Shown here: positions 54,580 to 64,000 of the stretch, piece by piece
Layout: each line of letters begins with the position of its first letter
Numbering within the stretch: position 1 is the first letter of the stretch
Assembly: GCF_002077695.1 (NCBI RefSeq)
Contig: NZ_MWUE01000037.1
Location: 1-64,000 of the forward strand
Length of the DNA stretch: 64,000 nucleotides
Direction of reading: 5' to 3'
Origin: Pantoea latae
GTDB taxonomy: Bacteria; Pseudomonadota; Gammaproteobacteria; Enterobacterales; Enterobacteriaceae
The notes under the pieces: generated by a model
The model's database searches: none
Seen by the model: the letters and a program-made list of their open reading frames with translations, nothing else
What the model was told of the DNA's origin: nothing
Made by a program: the position numbers and the translations under genes

Positions 54580-56148
54580 ATGAAAAAAACCGCTGCTTCT
54601 CTGCTGGCGCTCTCGCTAGCAGCCGCCTTTGCCGCACAGGCCGCCACGCCGAAAGATACGCTGGTTATCGCGCAGTCGATTGACGATGCCGACAGCTTCG
54701 ATCCCGCTAAAGGGTTTGAGCTGACCAGCGTACAGGCCTTTACCAACATCTATCAGCGTCTGGTCCAGTCCGATCCGCAAAACCCGACGGATCTGAAACC
54801 CACGCTCGCCAGCAGCTGGCAGCCGGGCAGCGATAATCGCAGCCTGACCTTCGAACTGCGCAAAGACGCCAAATTTTCCAGCGGCAATCCGCTGCGCCCG
54901 GAAGATGTGATCTTCTCGCTGGGCCGCGTGGTGAAGCTTAACCTCGATCCCTCTTTTATCCTGACGCAGCTCGGCTGGACCAAAGAAAACGTCGACAGCT
55001 TCCTGAAAAAAGTGGACGACAACCATGTGCAGATCAGCTGGACCGCCAACGTCAGCCCAACCTATGTGCTGAGCCTGCTCTCCGCGCCGGTCTCCTCTAT
55101 CGTCGATGAAAAAACCGTGAAGGCGAACGAAAAGAACGGCGATCTGGGCAACGGCTGGCTGGCGACCAATTCAGCGGGCAGCGGCCCCTATCAGATCCGC
55201 AAAGTGGTGCTGCATCAGGTGGTGCTGCTGACCGCTAACCCGACCTCGCCGGGCGGCGCGCCGAAGCTGAAAAACGTGCTGATTAAAAACGTGCCGGAGC
55301 CGGCGGCGCGCCGTCTGCTGCTGGAGCAGGGCGACGCGGATATCGCGCGTAACCTGGGCGCCGATCAGATCGCCGCGCTGAAGGGCAAAGCAGGCGTGAA
55401 GACGGAAGCGATCCCGATGGCGTCGCTCTACTACATCCAGTTTAACGTCGGCGGCAACGACACCCTGAAAAACCCGGCGCTGTGGGAAGCGGCGCGCTAC
55501 CTGTTCGACTACAAAGGCATCGCCAACGATCTGCTGAAAGGCCAGTTCGACGTGCATCAGACCTTCCTGCCGAAGGGCTTCCTCGGCGCGGTCAACGCCA
55601 CCCCTTACAGCTACGATCCTGAAAAGGCAAAGGCGATTCTGCAGAAAGCGGGCCTGACCAACGTCAGCTTCGATCTCTCCACCAGCAACCAGCCGCCCTA
55701 TCTTGATATCGCCCAGGCGCTGCAGGGCAGCTTCGCCAAAGGCGGCGTGAAGATCAACGTGCAGCCTGGCCTGAGTTCCGAAGTCTCTACCAGCGTGAAG
55801 GCGCATAAATATCAGGCGACGCTGAACGCCTGGGGCGCGGATTATTTCGACCCTAACACCAACGCCGCCTCGTTCGCCTATAACCCGGAAGACGGCAGTA
55901 AAACCATTGCTTACCGCTCCGACTGGCATATTCCCGAGCTGAACAAGCAGGTGCTGGCGGCGACGGCGGAAAGCGATCCGCAGAAGCGCGTGGCGCTCTA
56001 TAAAGCGATGCAGGAATCGGTGCTGAAAAACTCACCGTACGTGATCGGTCTGCAGGCACGCAACCTGATCGCGCTGCGCGACAACCTGAAAGGCTACGTG
56101 CAGGGCATCAACCCTGACATGGTCTACTACTCGCAGGTTAGCAAATAA
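54580..56148 (+). CDS. ABC importer substrate-binding protein, family 5 (peptide/nickel type)
   Basis: 522-residue periplasmic binding protein. Signal peptide MKKTAASLLALSLAAAFAAQA is cleaved before ATPKD; no lipobox. SBP_bac_5 features are SLTFELRKDAKFSSGNPLRPEDVIFSL (split) and RYLFDYKGIANDLLKGQ. Substrate cannot be assigned; di-/oligopeptides are most likely. First of five tightly packed genes, overlapping the next by one base. Confidence 0.9.
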   Translation: MKKTAASLLALSLAAAFAAQAATPKDTLVIAQSIDDADSFDPAKGFELTSVQAFTNIYQRLVQSDPQNPTDLKPTLASSWQPGSDNRSLTFELRKDAKFSSGNPLRPEDVIFSLGRVVKLNLDPSFILTQLGWTKENVDSFLKKVDDNHVQISWTANVSPTYVLSLLSAPVSSIVDEKTVKANEKNGDLGNGWLATNSAGSGPYQIRKVVLHQVVLLTANPTSPGGAPKLKNVLIKNVPEPAARRLLLEQGDADIARNLGADQIAALKGKAGVKTEAIPMASLYYIQFNVGGNDTLKNPALWEAARYLFDYKGIANDLLKGQFDVHQTFLPKGFLGAVNATPYSYDPEKAKAILQKAGLTNVSFDLSTSNQPPYLDIAQALQGSFAKGGVKINVQPGLSSEVSTSVKAHKYQATLNAWGADYFDPNTNAASFAYNPEDGSKTIAYRSDWHIPELNKQVLAATAESDPQKRVALYKAMQESVLKNSPYVIGLQARNLIALRDNLKGYVQGINPDMVYYSQVSK

Positions 56149-57196
56149 TGGTGCAGTCAGCCTCGGAGGCCGGGTTCGCCCGGCAACTCTGGCCGCGCCT
56201 GTCGCGGCTGGTCACCAGCCTGCTGTCGCTGCTGGTGACGCTGCTCGGGCTGCTGGCCTTTACCTTTATGCTCTCCCACCTGTCGCCAGTGGATCCGGTG
56301 CAGCAGATCGCCGGGGATCACGCCAGCGAAGCGACCTACGCGCAGGTGCGCCACGAGCTGGGGCTGGATCAGCCGGTGCTGGTGCAGTTCTGGCGCTATC
56401 TGGCGCACCTGGCGCGCGGCGATCTCGGCCTTTCCCACCTGACCAACCAGCCGGTGGCGAACGACCTGATGCAAACCTTTCCCGCGACCATTGAGCTGGC
56501 AACCTGCTCGATGATCTTCGCCGCCGTGTTCGGCATCAGCCTGGCGCTGCTCGCCGCCTGGAAACCCGGCAGCGTGATCGACAACGTGGCGCGCTTTATC
56601 TCGCTGCTCGGCTATTCGGTGCCGGTGTTCTGGCTCGGCCTGCTCGGCCTGCTGCTGTTCTACGCCGTGCTGCACTGGTCGGCGGGTCCGGGACGGCTCG
56701 ACGATCTCTACGTCTATACGCTGGAGCCGAAAACCGGCTTCGTGCTGATCGACAGCTGGCTCTCTGGCGATCGCGAGATGTTCCGCAACGCCATTGCTCA
56801 TCTCTGGCTGCCGGTGGTGGTCCTCGGTTTGCTGGCGATGGCGGGCATTACCCGTCTGCTGCGCGCCGCGCTGCTGGAAGAAAGCAGCAAAGAGTATGTG
56901 ACGCTGGCGCGCGCCAAGGGCGCCGGTCGCGGCCGCATTCTGCTGCGCCATATTTTCCCTAACGTGCTGGGCACGCTGGTGACGGTGATCGCCCTCTCCT
57001 ACGCCACGCTGCTGGAAGGCTCGGTGCTGACCGAGACCGTCTTCGCCTGGCCGGGCGTCGGGCGCTATATGACCAACGCGCTCTTTTCCGCCGATACGCC
57101 CGCCATACTCGGCTCCACGCTGCTGATCGGCGCCTGCTTTATTCTGCTGAACGCCCTGGCGGACGCCTTAACCTGGTTAACCGATCCGAGAACCCG

Positions 57197-57200
<4 letters not shown>
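56148..57200 (+). CDS. ABC importer permease 1 (DppB/OppB-like)
   Basis: 350-residue inner-membrane permease with about six helices (LLSLLVTLLGLLAFTFMLSHLSP at the N-terminus). The EAA-type loop for ATPase docking is EYVTLARAKGAGRGRILLRHIFPN. A loop with GPGRLDDLYVYTLEPKTGFVLID sits before the last helices, as in DppB-like proteins. ATGA overlap with the following permease gene. Confidence 0.9.
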
Positions 57201-58040
<840 letters not shown>

Positions 58041-58051
<11 letters not shown>

Positions 58052-58874
58052 TCTGTTACTTCACGCCGAGTCGCTGAGCATTCGCAGCGACGACGCGCTG
58101 CTGGTGGACGACATCAGCTTCCGCATCGGCCGCGAGCGCGTAGCGCTGGTAGGCGAATCCGGCTCCGGCAAATCCCTGACCGCCCGTTCGCTGATGGGCC
58201 TGCTCTCGCCAGCGCTGCATCTGCATGCGCAGAAGCTGGAGGTGGCGGGCCACGACGCGCTGCGCCTGAGCGAAAAAGCCTGGAGCGCGCTGCGCGGCGA
58301 TACGGTGGCGATGGTGATGCAGGATCCGAAATATGCCCTTAACCCGACGCGCACCATCGGCTGGCAGGTCGAGGAGCCGCTGCTGCTGCACCGTCGCCTG
58401 AGCCGCAGCGAGCGCAAAGAGAAGGTGTGCGAGATGCTCGACGCTGTGGGCCTGCCGCAGCCGCGCCAGCTGATGCAGCGCTATCCGCACCAGCTCTCCG
58501 GCGGCATGGGCCAGCGCGTGATGCTGGCGATCGCCCTGATCACCGATCCGGCATTTTTGATCGCCGACGAGCCAACCTCGGCGCTCGATCACGCCATGCG
58601 CGATCAGGTGCTGGCGCTGATCCGACGCCTGGTGGAGGCGCGCAATATGGGCCTGCTGCTGATCAGCCACGATCTGCAGCAGGTCTCTGAACACTGCGAG
58701 CGCGTGATGGTGATGTACAAGGGCCGCGTGCTCGACACCCTGCCCGCTGCGGAGCTGCCGCGCGCTACCCATCCCTATACGCGCACGCTCTGGTCGTGCC
58801 GTCCGAGCAAAGCGACCCACGGCGAAGCGCTGCCGGTGCTGGATCGCGCCGCGCTGGAGGCGAACCATGATTAA
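58041..58874 (+). CDS. ABC importer ATPase 1 (DppD/NikD-like)
   Basis: 277-residue ATPase. Walker A GESGSGKS, Q-loop VMQDPKYALNP, signature LSGGMGQRVMLAIAL, Walker B FLIADEPTSALD and switch His in LLLISHDLQQ are intact. It lacks the extended DppD C-terminal oligopeptide-transporter domain with Cys residues, so it is on the short side, like NikD. Overlaps the following gene by 8 bp. Confidence 0.9.
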
Positions 58875-59544
58875 TCTTCAGCGGCTCAGCGTCGCGCATA
58901 AACAGGGCTATGAACTGCGCACCGTGGTGCATGAGGTCGATCTGCAGGTGAACGCCGGCGAGTGCTTCGGCCTGGTCGGCCCCTCCGGCTGCGGCAAGTC
59001 ATCGCTGCTGTGGGTGATGGCCGGCCTCAATCCGCACTGGCAGGGCAAGATGCGGCTGGCGGGCAGCGACGTCGCACCGGGCAAGCCCTTTACCGGCCAG
59101 CTGCGCCGCGACGTGCAGATGGTGTTTCAGGATCCCTACGCCTCGCTGCATCCGCGCCATCGCCTGCGCCGCACCCTGGCGGAGCCGCTAAAGCTGCTGC
59201 GCCGCGATAATATCGACGACCGCATCAATCAGGGCTTCCGCCACGTCGGGCTGGATCCGGCGCTGGCGGATCGCTACCCGCATCAGCTTTCCGGCGGCCA
59301 GCGCCAGCGCGTGGCCATCGTGCGCGCGCTGCTGCTGGAGCCGAAGATCCTGCTGCTGGATGAGCCGACCTCGGCGCTGGATATGTCGGTGCAGGCGGAG
59401 ATCCTCAACCTGCTGAACGATCTCAAGCGCGACGACGGCCTGACGATGGTGCTGGTCAGCCACGATCCCGACGTGATCGATCATATGTGCGATCGCGCCG
59501 CGCGCATGGCGCAGGGCCGCATCGTCGAGCAGATCGGCGCCTGA
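58867..59544 (+). CDS. ABC importer ATPase 2 (DppF/NikE-like)
   Basis: 225-residue ATPase, shorter than typical DppF/NikE. Walker A GPSGCGKSSLL, Q-loop VFQDPYASLHPRHRLR, signature LSGGQRQRVAIVRALL, Walker B ILLLDEPTSALD, and LVSHDPDVI switch. Heterodimerises with the upstream ATPase by analogy. Completes the five-gene importer. Confidence 0.9.
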   Translation: MINLQRLSVAHKQGYELRTVVHEVDLQVNAGECFGLVGPSGCGKSSLLWVMAGLNPHWQGKMRLAGSDVAPGKPFTGQLRRDVQMVFQDPYASLHPRHRLRRTLAEPLKLLRRDNIDDRINQGFRHVGLDPALADRYPHQLSGGQRQRVAIVRALLLEPKILLLDEPTSALDMSVQAEILNLLNDLKRDDGLTMVLVSHDPDVIDHMCDRAARMAQGRIVEQIGA

Positions 59545-59604
59545 TGGATCGCGCGCGAGTGGGCACGCTATACTCGCGCGTAATCTATCAGCAATGAGGC
59601 TTTT

Positions 59605-60150
59605 ATGACGGTTAAGCTACGCCCGCTGGAGCGGGAAGATCTCCATTTCGTTCATCAGCTGGACAACAACGCCAGCGTAATGCGCTACTGGTTTGAAGAG
59701 CCCTATGAGGCGTTCGTCGAACTCTCCGACCTCTACAACAAACACATTCACGATCAAAGCGAGCGCCGCTTTGTCGTCGAGCACGACGGCCAGAAAGCAG
59801 GGCTGGTGGAGCTGGTGGAGATCAACCACGTGCATCGCCGCGCCGAGTTTCAGATCATTATCGACCCGGCGCATCAGGGCAAAGGGCTGGCGAGCCAGGC
59901 GGCGAAGCTGGCGATGGAGTACGGTTTTTCAGTGCTGAATCTCTACAAGCTCTATCTGATCGTCGATCAGGAGAATGAGAAGGCGATCCACATCTACAGC
60001 AAGCTGGGGTTTGAGACCGAGGGCGTGCTGAAGCACGAATTCTTTATCAACGGCGAGTACCGCAACACCATCCGCATGTGCATTTTCCAGCATCAGTTTC
60101 TGGAGCGGTTTCGCTCAGGCGGCGCGATGGTGAAGCCCACCGCGCAGTAA
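59605..60150 (+). CDS. speG: Spermidine N1-acetyltransferase
   Basis: 181-residue GNAT acetyltransferase, very like E. coli SpeG through its length (LRPLEREDLHFVHQLDNNAS, MRYWFEEPYEAFVELSDLY, acetyl-CoA loop HQGKGLASQAAKLAMEYG). Acetylates spermidine/spermine with acetyl-CoA to relieve polyamine toxicity. Stands alone: 60 bp after the importer, convergent with the lipoprotein gene. Confidence 0.95.
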   Translation: MTVKLRPLEREDLHFVHQLDNNASVMRYWFEEPYEAFVELSDLYNKHIHDQSERRFVVEHDGQKAGLVELVEINHVHRRAEFQIIIDPAHQGKGLASQAAKLAMEYGFSVLNLYKLYLIVDQENEKAIHIYSKLGFETEGVLKHEFFINGEYRNTIRMCIFQHQFLERFRSGGAMVKPTAQ

Positions 60151-60156
60151 CGCCCG

Positions 60157-60576
60157 TCAGCCGCGCGCACCGACTGGATTAAGGAAGGGACGTGGATGCT
60201 CCGGCTGCAGGTTGTACATGCCGCCGTTGAAGGGATCGACCAGCAGCCAGCCGGGAAAACCGCCCAGCGGAATATTGCCAAGCAGATACCAGAGGTTGGC
60301 TTTGCCTTCGATCGGCAGCGTTACCGGCACGTAGCCCGGGCTTTCCAGCATCACCTGATAGTGCTTCTTGCCGAAATAGCGGCCGGTCGACTTCGCCAGA
60401 TCCACGGTTTGCGGCGTGTAGCCCTCCGCCACCGACCGTCCATCCTCATCCTGTATCGTAAAGCGCGCGCCCTGCGGCTGAGAGTCGATACGCACCGCCT
60501 GGCTCGACGAGCCGACAATCGAGGCGCAGCCGCTCAGCAGCAGCGCGGCGGCAAGGATAACAAGTCGCAGTTTCAT
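60157..60576 (-). CDS. PEGA-like lipoprotein of unknown function
   Basis: 139 residues. Signal peptide with lipobox LLSGC (Cys19) at ATG 60576; a longer in-frame start 37 codons upstream lacks sense as a signal sequence. The mature part has a PEGA-type beta-domain (RIDSQPQGARFTIQDEDGRSV) and a Gly/Pro/Trp-rich hydrophobic end (LGNIPLGGFPGWLLVDPFNG). Similar small lipoproteins occur in enterobacteria; function unknown. Confidence 0.75.
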   Translation of the reverse strand: MKLRLVILAAALLLSGCASIVGSSSQAVRIDSQPQGARFTIQDEDGRSVAEGYTPQTVDLAKSTGRYFGKKHYQVMLESPGYVPVTLPIEGKANLWYLLGNIPLGGFPGWLLVDPFNGGMYNLQPEHPRPFLNPVGARG

Positions 60577-60661
60577 GAAGGGATCCGCTAAAGAGTCAGA
60601 AAGGGCAGTGTAAACCGCCCTTGTGTTGTTAATCGCCTTAGCATCGCCTGTTTTCTGCGCT

Positions 60662-61597
60662 TTATTGCGGTTGACAGTCGTGCACAAGCGCGGCGATATC
60701 CTGCGGCGTGGTGCGGCAGCAGCCGCCGATCAGCCGTGCGCCGGCGGCGCGCCACTCGGGCAGTTTGTCGTGCAGCGTGCAGCCCGACGGCGCAGAGTGC
60801 CAGCTTTTGCTCACGGGGTCATACTGCTCGCCGGAGTTGGGATAGACCACCAGCGGCTTGCTGGTCAGCGCCTGCAGCGCGGCCAGCGCCAGCGTCGTCT
60901 GCTCCAGCGCCACGCAGTTGATGCCCAGCGCGACAACCTGCGGCTGGGCGTGCAGAAAGGCCGCTACCTCGCGCAGCGGCGTACCGTCGCTGATGTGCTG
61001 CGCGTCGCGCAGCGTAAAAGAGAACCACGCCTGCGCGCCGGGGAACTCCGCCAGCAGCGCCACCAGCGCCTGCGCCTCGGCGAACGAGGGCAAGGTTTCA
61101 CACGCCAGCAGATCCGCGCCCGCCGCCAGCAGCGCCTGCACGCGCGGACGGTGAAACGCCTTCATCTCCGCTTCGGGCAGCGCATAATCGCCGCGATACT
61201 CCGCGCCGTTGGCGAGAAAGGCGCCGTATGGCCCGACCGATCCCGCCACCAGCAGCGCGGCCTGGCTGTGGCTTGCGGCGCGATAGTCGTCGCGCGCGCG
61301 TCGCGCCAGCTCAACGCTGCGGGCGATCAGCTGCAGCGACTGCGCCTCGTCCAGCCCGCGCGCGGCGAAGCCCTGCGGCGTCGCCTGGTAGCTGGCGGTG
61401 ATGGCGACGCGCGCCCCGGCGGCGAAATAGTCATGGTGCACCTGATAGATCAGCTCGGGGTTTTCCATTAACACCTTTGCCGACCAGAGCGCGTCCGCCA
61501 GATTGCAGCCGCGCGCCTCCAGCTCTGTTGCCAGCGCGCCGTCCAGAATAAGCGTGCTGTTTTCAGCCAGCGCCTGCGCCACGGAATTATGCTGCAT
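60662..61597 (-). CDS. mmuM: Homocysteine S-methyltransferase
   Basis: 311-residue zinc enzyme that methylates homocysteine from S-methylmethionine (or SAM) to methionine. N-terminal LDGALATELEARGCNL and metal ligands GINCVAL and GGCCRTTPQDIAAL are present. ATG at 61597 is chosen over the adjacent one at 61600 for better spacing to GGAGG. Overlaps the mmuP stop by 11 bp; operon mmuP-mmuM. Confidence 0.95.
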   Translation of the reverse strand: MQHNSVAQALAENSTLILDGALATELEARGCNLADALWSAKVLMENPELIYQVHHDYFAAGARVAITASYQATPQGFAARGLDEAQSLQLIARSVELARRARDDYRAASHSQAALLVAGSVGPYGAFLANGAEYRGDYALPEAEMKAFHRPRVQALLAAGADLLACETLPSFAEAQALVALLAEFPGAQAWFSFTLRDAQHISDGTPLREVAAFLHAQPQVVALGINCVALEQTTLALAALQALTSKPLVVYPNSGEQYDPVSKSWHSAPSGCTLHDKLPEWRAAGARLIGGCCRTTPQDIAALVHDCQPQ

Positions 61598-62993
61598 CAT
61601 TGGCCTCCTCAGCCTGCGATTTTTTATGGGTTGCAGCGTAAACCGCATAGCAGAGCAGCACAAAGGGAATGCCGCACCAGAGCGCGATGCGCTGCGAAGG
61701 ATCGAACGCCAGCCCGACGCACGCCAGCAGGCAGAGCACGAAGCCGAGTATCGGCGTCAGCGGGTAGAATGGCGCGCGGTAGACCAGCTCGCTCAGCGCC
61801 CTGCCCTGCGCCAGATGACGGCGGCGGAACATGTAGTGCGAGGCGCAGATGCTGAGCCAGACGGCCACCACCGCGAAGCCGGAGATGGCGGAGAGCGCGA
61901 CAAACACCGTGTCCGGCGCGATAACGCTGGAGAGCAGCGCCAGCACGCCGCCCAGCATGCTGACGGTGATCGCCAGCTGCGGCACGCCGCGTTTATTGAC
62001 GCGGGCGAAGCAGCGCGGCAGCGTCTTCTCATTCGCCAGCGACCAGAGCATGCGCCCAGAGGCGTAGAGCCCGGAGTTTGCCGCCGAGAGGATCGCCGTC
62101 AGGATAACGAAGTTAACAATATCGGCCGCGTAAGGAATCCCGATCTTCTCAAATACCACCACAAAGGGGCTTTTGACGATCCCCGCCTGGTCCATCGGGA
62201 TCAGCGCCGCCAGCACCAGCACCGTGCCGACAAAGAAGATAATCAGCCGCGCCACCGTGGTGCGGATCGCCAGCGGCAGCACCTTCTGCGGATTTTCAGT
62301 TTCCCCGGCGGCGATGCCGATTAGCTCGGTGCCGGAAAAGGCGAAGTTAACCGCCACCATGGTCATGATAATCGGCAGGATGCCGTGCGGCAGCCAGCCG
62401 TGCTGGGTGAGATTGCTCAGCCCCGGCGCGGCGCCGCCCGCTTTCAGTGGAATAAAGCCGAACATCGCCGCCGCGCCCAGCACGATAAAGGCGATGATGG
62501 TGACGACTTTGATCAGCGAGAACCAGAACTCCCCTTCGGCGAAGAAGCGCGTGGAGATGATATTCAGCAGGTAGATAGCGACGCAGAACAGCAGACACCA
62601 GATCCACACCGGCACCTGCGGAAACCAGTACTGCATGCAGAAGCCCGCGGCGGTAAAGCTGGAGCCGAGCGCCACCGTCCAGGTGAGCCAGTAGAGCCAG
62701 GCGACGGTGTAGCCGGTGGCCGGGCTGAGATAGCGCGCCGCATAGACGTGGAACGCGCCGGTTTCCGGCATCGCCACCGACAGTTCGCCCAGACAGACCA
62801 TCACCAGCCAGACCACCAGCGCGCCGATCAGGTAGGCGAGCAGCGTGCCCGCCGCGCCGGTGGTGGAAATGATATAGCCGGTATTAAAGAACAGCCCGGT
62901 GCCGATGACGCCGCCCAGCGACAACATCACCAGATGGCGTGTTTTCATGGTGCGCTTAAATTGATCCCGTGACGGGTTTTCCTGCTCGCTCAT
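61587..62993 (-). CDS. mmuP: S-methylmethionine permease
   Basis: 468-residue APC-superfamily importer with twelve predicted helices. N-terminal amphipathic start RTMKTRHLVMLSLGGVIGTGLFFNTGYIIS (split) is typical of the amino-acid transporter family. Imports S-methylmethionine, common in plants, for MmuM. MetJ boxes overlie its transcription start. Confidence 0.93.
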   Translation of the reverse strand: MSEQENPSRDQFKRTMKTRHLVMLSLGGVIGTGLFFNTGYIISTTGAAGTLLAYLIGALVVWLVMVCLGELSVAMPETGAFHVYAARYLSPATGYTVAWLYWLTWTVALGSSFTAAGFCMQYWFPQVPVWIWCLLFCVAIYLLNIISTRFFAEGEFWFSLIKVVTIIAFIVLGAAAMFGFIPLKAGGAAPGLSNLTQHGWLPHGILPIIMTMVAVNFAFSGTELIGIAAGETENPQKVLPLAIRTTVARLIIFFVGTVLVLAALIPMDQAGIVKSPFVVVFEKIGIPYAADIVNFVILTAILSAANSGLYASGRMLWSLANEKTLPRCFARVNKRGVPQLAITVSMLGGVLALLSSVIAPDTVFVALSAISGFAVVAVWLSICASHYMFRRRHLAQGRALSELVYRAPFYPLTPILGFVLCLLACVGLAFDPSQRIALWCGIPFVLLCYAVYAATHKKSQAEEANDAA

Positions 62994-63006
62994 CTTTTAC
63001 CCATAT

Positions 63007-63061
63007 GGACGTCTAAACATCTATATGGCAGGTTTATACGCGTCGCTGCGCGGAATTGCAA
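63007..63061 (-). promoter_or_regulatory. mmuP promoter with tandem MetJ boxes
   Basis: The minus strand carries -35 TTGCAA (63061-63056), 17-bp spacer and -10 TATAAA (63038-63033). On the plus strand two adjacent met boxes, GGACGTCT and AAACATCT, at 63007-63022 match consensus AGACGTCT in 7 and 6 of 8 bases. They lie just downstream of the predicted start, suitable for repression by MetJ-SAM. Confidence 0.75.
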
Positions 63062-63082
63062 CGTGGGAAAAGATAAGGTTTT

Positions 63083-63123
63083 GCTAAAAAAAGACGCCTT
63101 GCCCCGCGCTGACGGGGCGGGCT
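63083..63123 (-). terminator. Probable terminator of ygaC
   Basis: GCCCCG/CGGGGC stem extended by further GCC/GGC pairing, followed on the minus strand by seven T residues. Confidence 0.6.
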
Positions 63124-63127
63124 GTTG

Positions 63128-63463
63128 TCAGCCGAAGACGCTTTGCAGATAGCGCTCCAGCGCGACGCGCGAGCTGAAACCGTGGGGAATACCGTAGTGC
63201 TCCTGCGACTCGCCCGCCAGATAGAGCGGAAAACGCGTGTAGTGATCGCAGGTTTTGACTTCAGACGCCGGCTCGGCAAACGGCTGACTTTTCTCTTTTA
63301 GCGTGGGGTGGATCACCAGCGCCGTGCGTCCCATACGGGCTTCGCGGTTAACGTAAACATAGCTGTCGCCACGGCGATAACCGTAGGCTTTCGGCGTGAC
63401 CTCATCGACTTCAAATCCCGCCTTTTCCAGAACGCGCGCTACCTCATCGGGTCGTAAATACAT
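63128..63463 (-). CDS. ygaC: DUF2002 family protein YgaC
   Basis: 111-residue cytoplasmic protein, strongly similar to E. coli YgaC as I recall it (MYLRPDEVARVLEKAGF, GDSYVYVNREARMGRTALV, EHYGIPHGFSSRVALERYL). Function unknown. Divergent from ygaM as in E. coli. In E. coli it is reported as Fur-regulated; I saw no clear Fur box in 63464-63615. Confidence 0.85.
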   Translation of the reverse strand: MYLRPDEVARVLEKAGFEVDEVTPKAYGYRRGDSYVYVNREARMGRTALVIHPTLKEKSQPFAEPASEVKTCDHYTRFPLYLAGESQEHYGIPHGFSSRVALERYLQSVFG

Positions 63464-63615
63464 GCTCTCTCCTCTCTTCTTTCAAGCCTCGCAACCTTAC
63501 AACAGCACGCCGCCATGCGGCTTTCGGAATTTCCCTAAACCCCGGTCCTGCCGATGCGTTTATCCGCGTATCGTCTACACTCAGTATTACGTTTAAAATC
63601 AAAGGGAGCGAAAAA

Positions 63616-63933
63616 ATGTTTAATCGAACCACTAAAAACGATGACATTGATGTTAACCAGGATGTGAACGATCTCGCGGATTCGCTGGAAGCGCTGCTGA
63701 AATCCTACGGCAGCGAAGCGAAAGATGAAGTGGACTCTGCGCGCAGCCAGGCGCAGGCGCTGCTGAAGCAGACGCGCGCGAAGCTGAACGGCGGTCATAA
63801 TCGCGTGTCTCAGGCCGCGCGCGACGCAGGCACCCAGGTCGATGCCTATGTGCATGACAAACCCTGGCACGGCGTCGGCATCGGTGCCGCTGTCGGGCTG
63901 GTGCTGGGCGCCCTGCTGGTCGGCCGCCGCTAA
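63616..63933 (+). CDS. ygaM: YgaM, ElaB/YqjD (DUF883) family ribosome/membrane-associated protein
   Basis: 105 residues. N-terminal long amphipathic helix (NDLADSLEALLKSYGSEAKDE) and a C-terminal membrane segment (GVGIGAAVGLVLGALLVGRR) preceded by the HDKPW motif typical of the ElaB/YqjD family. E. coli relatives tether inactive ribosomes to the inner membrane in stationary phase; that role is inferred. Paired with ygaC. Confidence 0.88.
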   Translation: MFNRTTKNDDIDVNQDVNDLADSLEALLKSYGSEAKDEVDSARSQAQALLKQTRAKLNGGHNRVSQAARDAGTQVDAYVHDKPWHGVGIGAAVGLVLGALLVGRR

Positions 63934-63956
63934 CGCCGCGTAACAGATGAAAATCG

Positions 63957-63983
63957 GGCCTCGCCATCGCGAGGCTTTTTTTT
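63957..63983 (+). terminator. Intrinsic terminator of ygaM
   Basis: GCCTCGC-catc-GCGAGGC stem (63958-63975) followed by eight T residues. Confidence 0.9.
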
Positions 63984-64000
63984 GCGTTTTTTTTAGCCGC

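Noticed and set aside
59552..59580. Perfect 9-bp hairpin after the ABC operon as terminator
   Set aside because: It lacks a T-run on either strand; may be a structured spacer only.

Overview
The window reads as chromosome of a GC-rich enterobacterium (Enterobacterales). Erwiniaceae such as Pantoea, Mixta or Erwinia is my best guess, from overall protein similarity and gene order recalled from memory; no database was searched. Positions 500-34060 are conserved core in near E. coli-like order: glnB-glrR-qseG-glrK-glmY-purL, mltF, tadA, pgpC, yfhH, yfhL, the lepA-lepB-rnc-era-recO-pdxJ-acpS cluster, rpoE-rseABC, nadB, trmN6, srmB, grcA, ung, grpE, nadK, recN, bamE, rnfH-ratA, smpB and the tmRNA gene ssrA. 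ygaC/ygaM at 63100-63950 return to core-type genes.

Several regulatory sites in the core can be read directly. They are a sigma54 promoter with three GlrR-type sites for the sRNA GlmY, a PurR operator at purL, a sigmaE promoter at rpoE, a NadR palindrome abutting the nadB start codon, paired FNR sites at grcA, a sigma32 promoter at grpE, LexA boxes at recN and MetJ boxes at mmuP.

The accessory part starts right after ssrA. From 50919 down to 34240, on the minus strand, lies a contact-dependent inhibition (CDI) locus in the order cdiB, a HlyC-like acyltransferase (cdiC), a 3247-residue cdiA and its immunity gene. It is followed by two displaced ('orphan') toxin-tip/immunity cassettes and a decayed fragment of another cdiA. 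The main toxin tip carries an E-H-H-H pattern of an HNH/Endo VII nuclease. The two orphan tips are different from it and from each other. Toxin tips and immunity genes are visibly AT-richer than the GC-rich scaffold, as expected for exchanged cassettes. Both orphan modules carry frameshifts upstream of, or inside, the toxin.

Beyond the CDI locus are a Mg2+ P-type ATPase of MgtB type with a 28-codon membrane peptide gene just downstream (MgtU-like) and a long leader holding a 15-codon uORF with three consecutive proline codons. Then come a complete five-gene peptide/nickel-type ABC importer, speG, a small PEGA-like lipoprotein and the S-methylmethionine salvage pair mmuP-mmuM.

The most novel material is the layered CDI toxin/immunity array next to ssrA, the proline uORF/small-protein pair around mgtB, and a set of small palindromes at 34-297 that share a core but have different arms.
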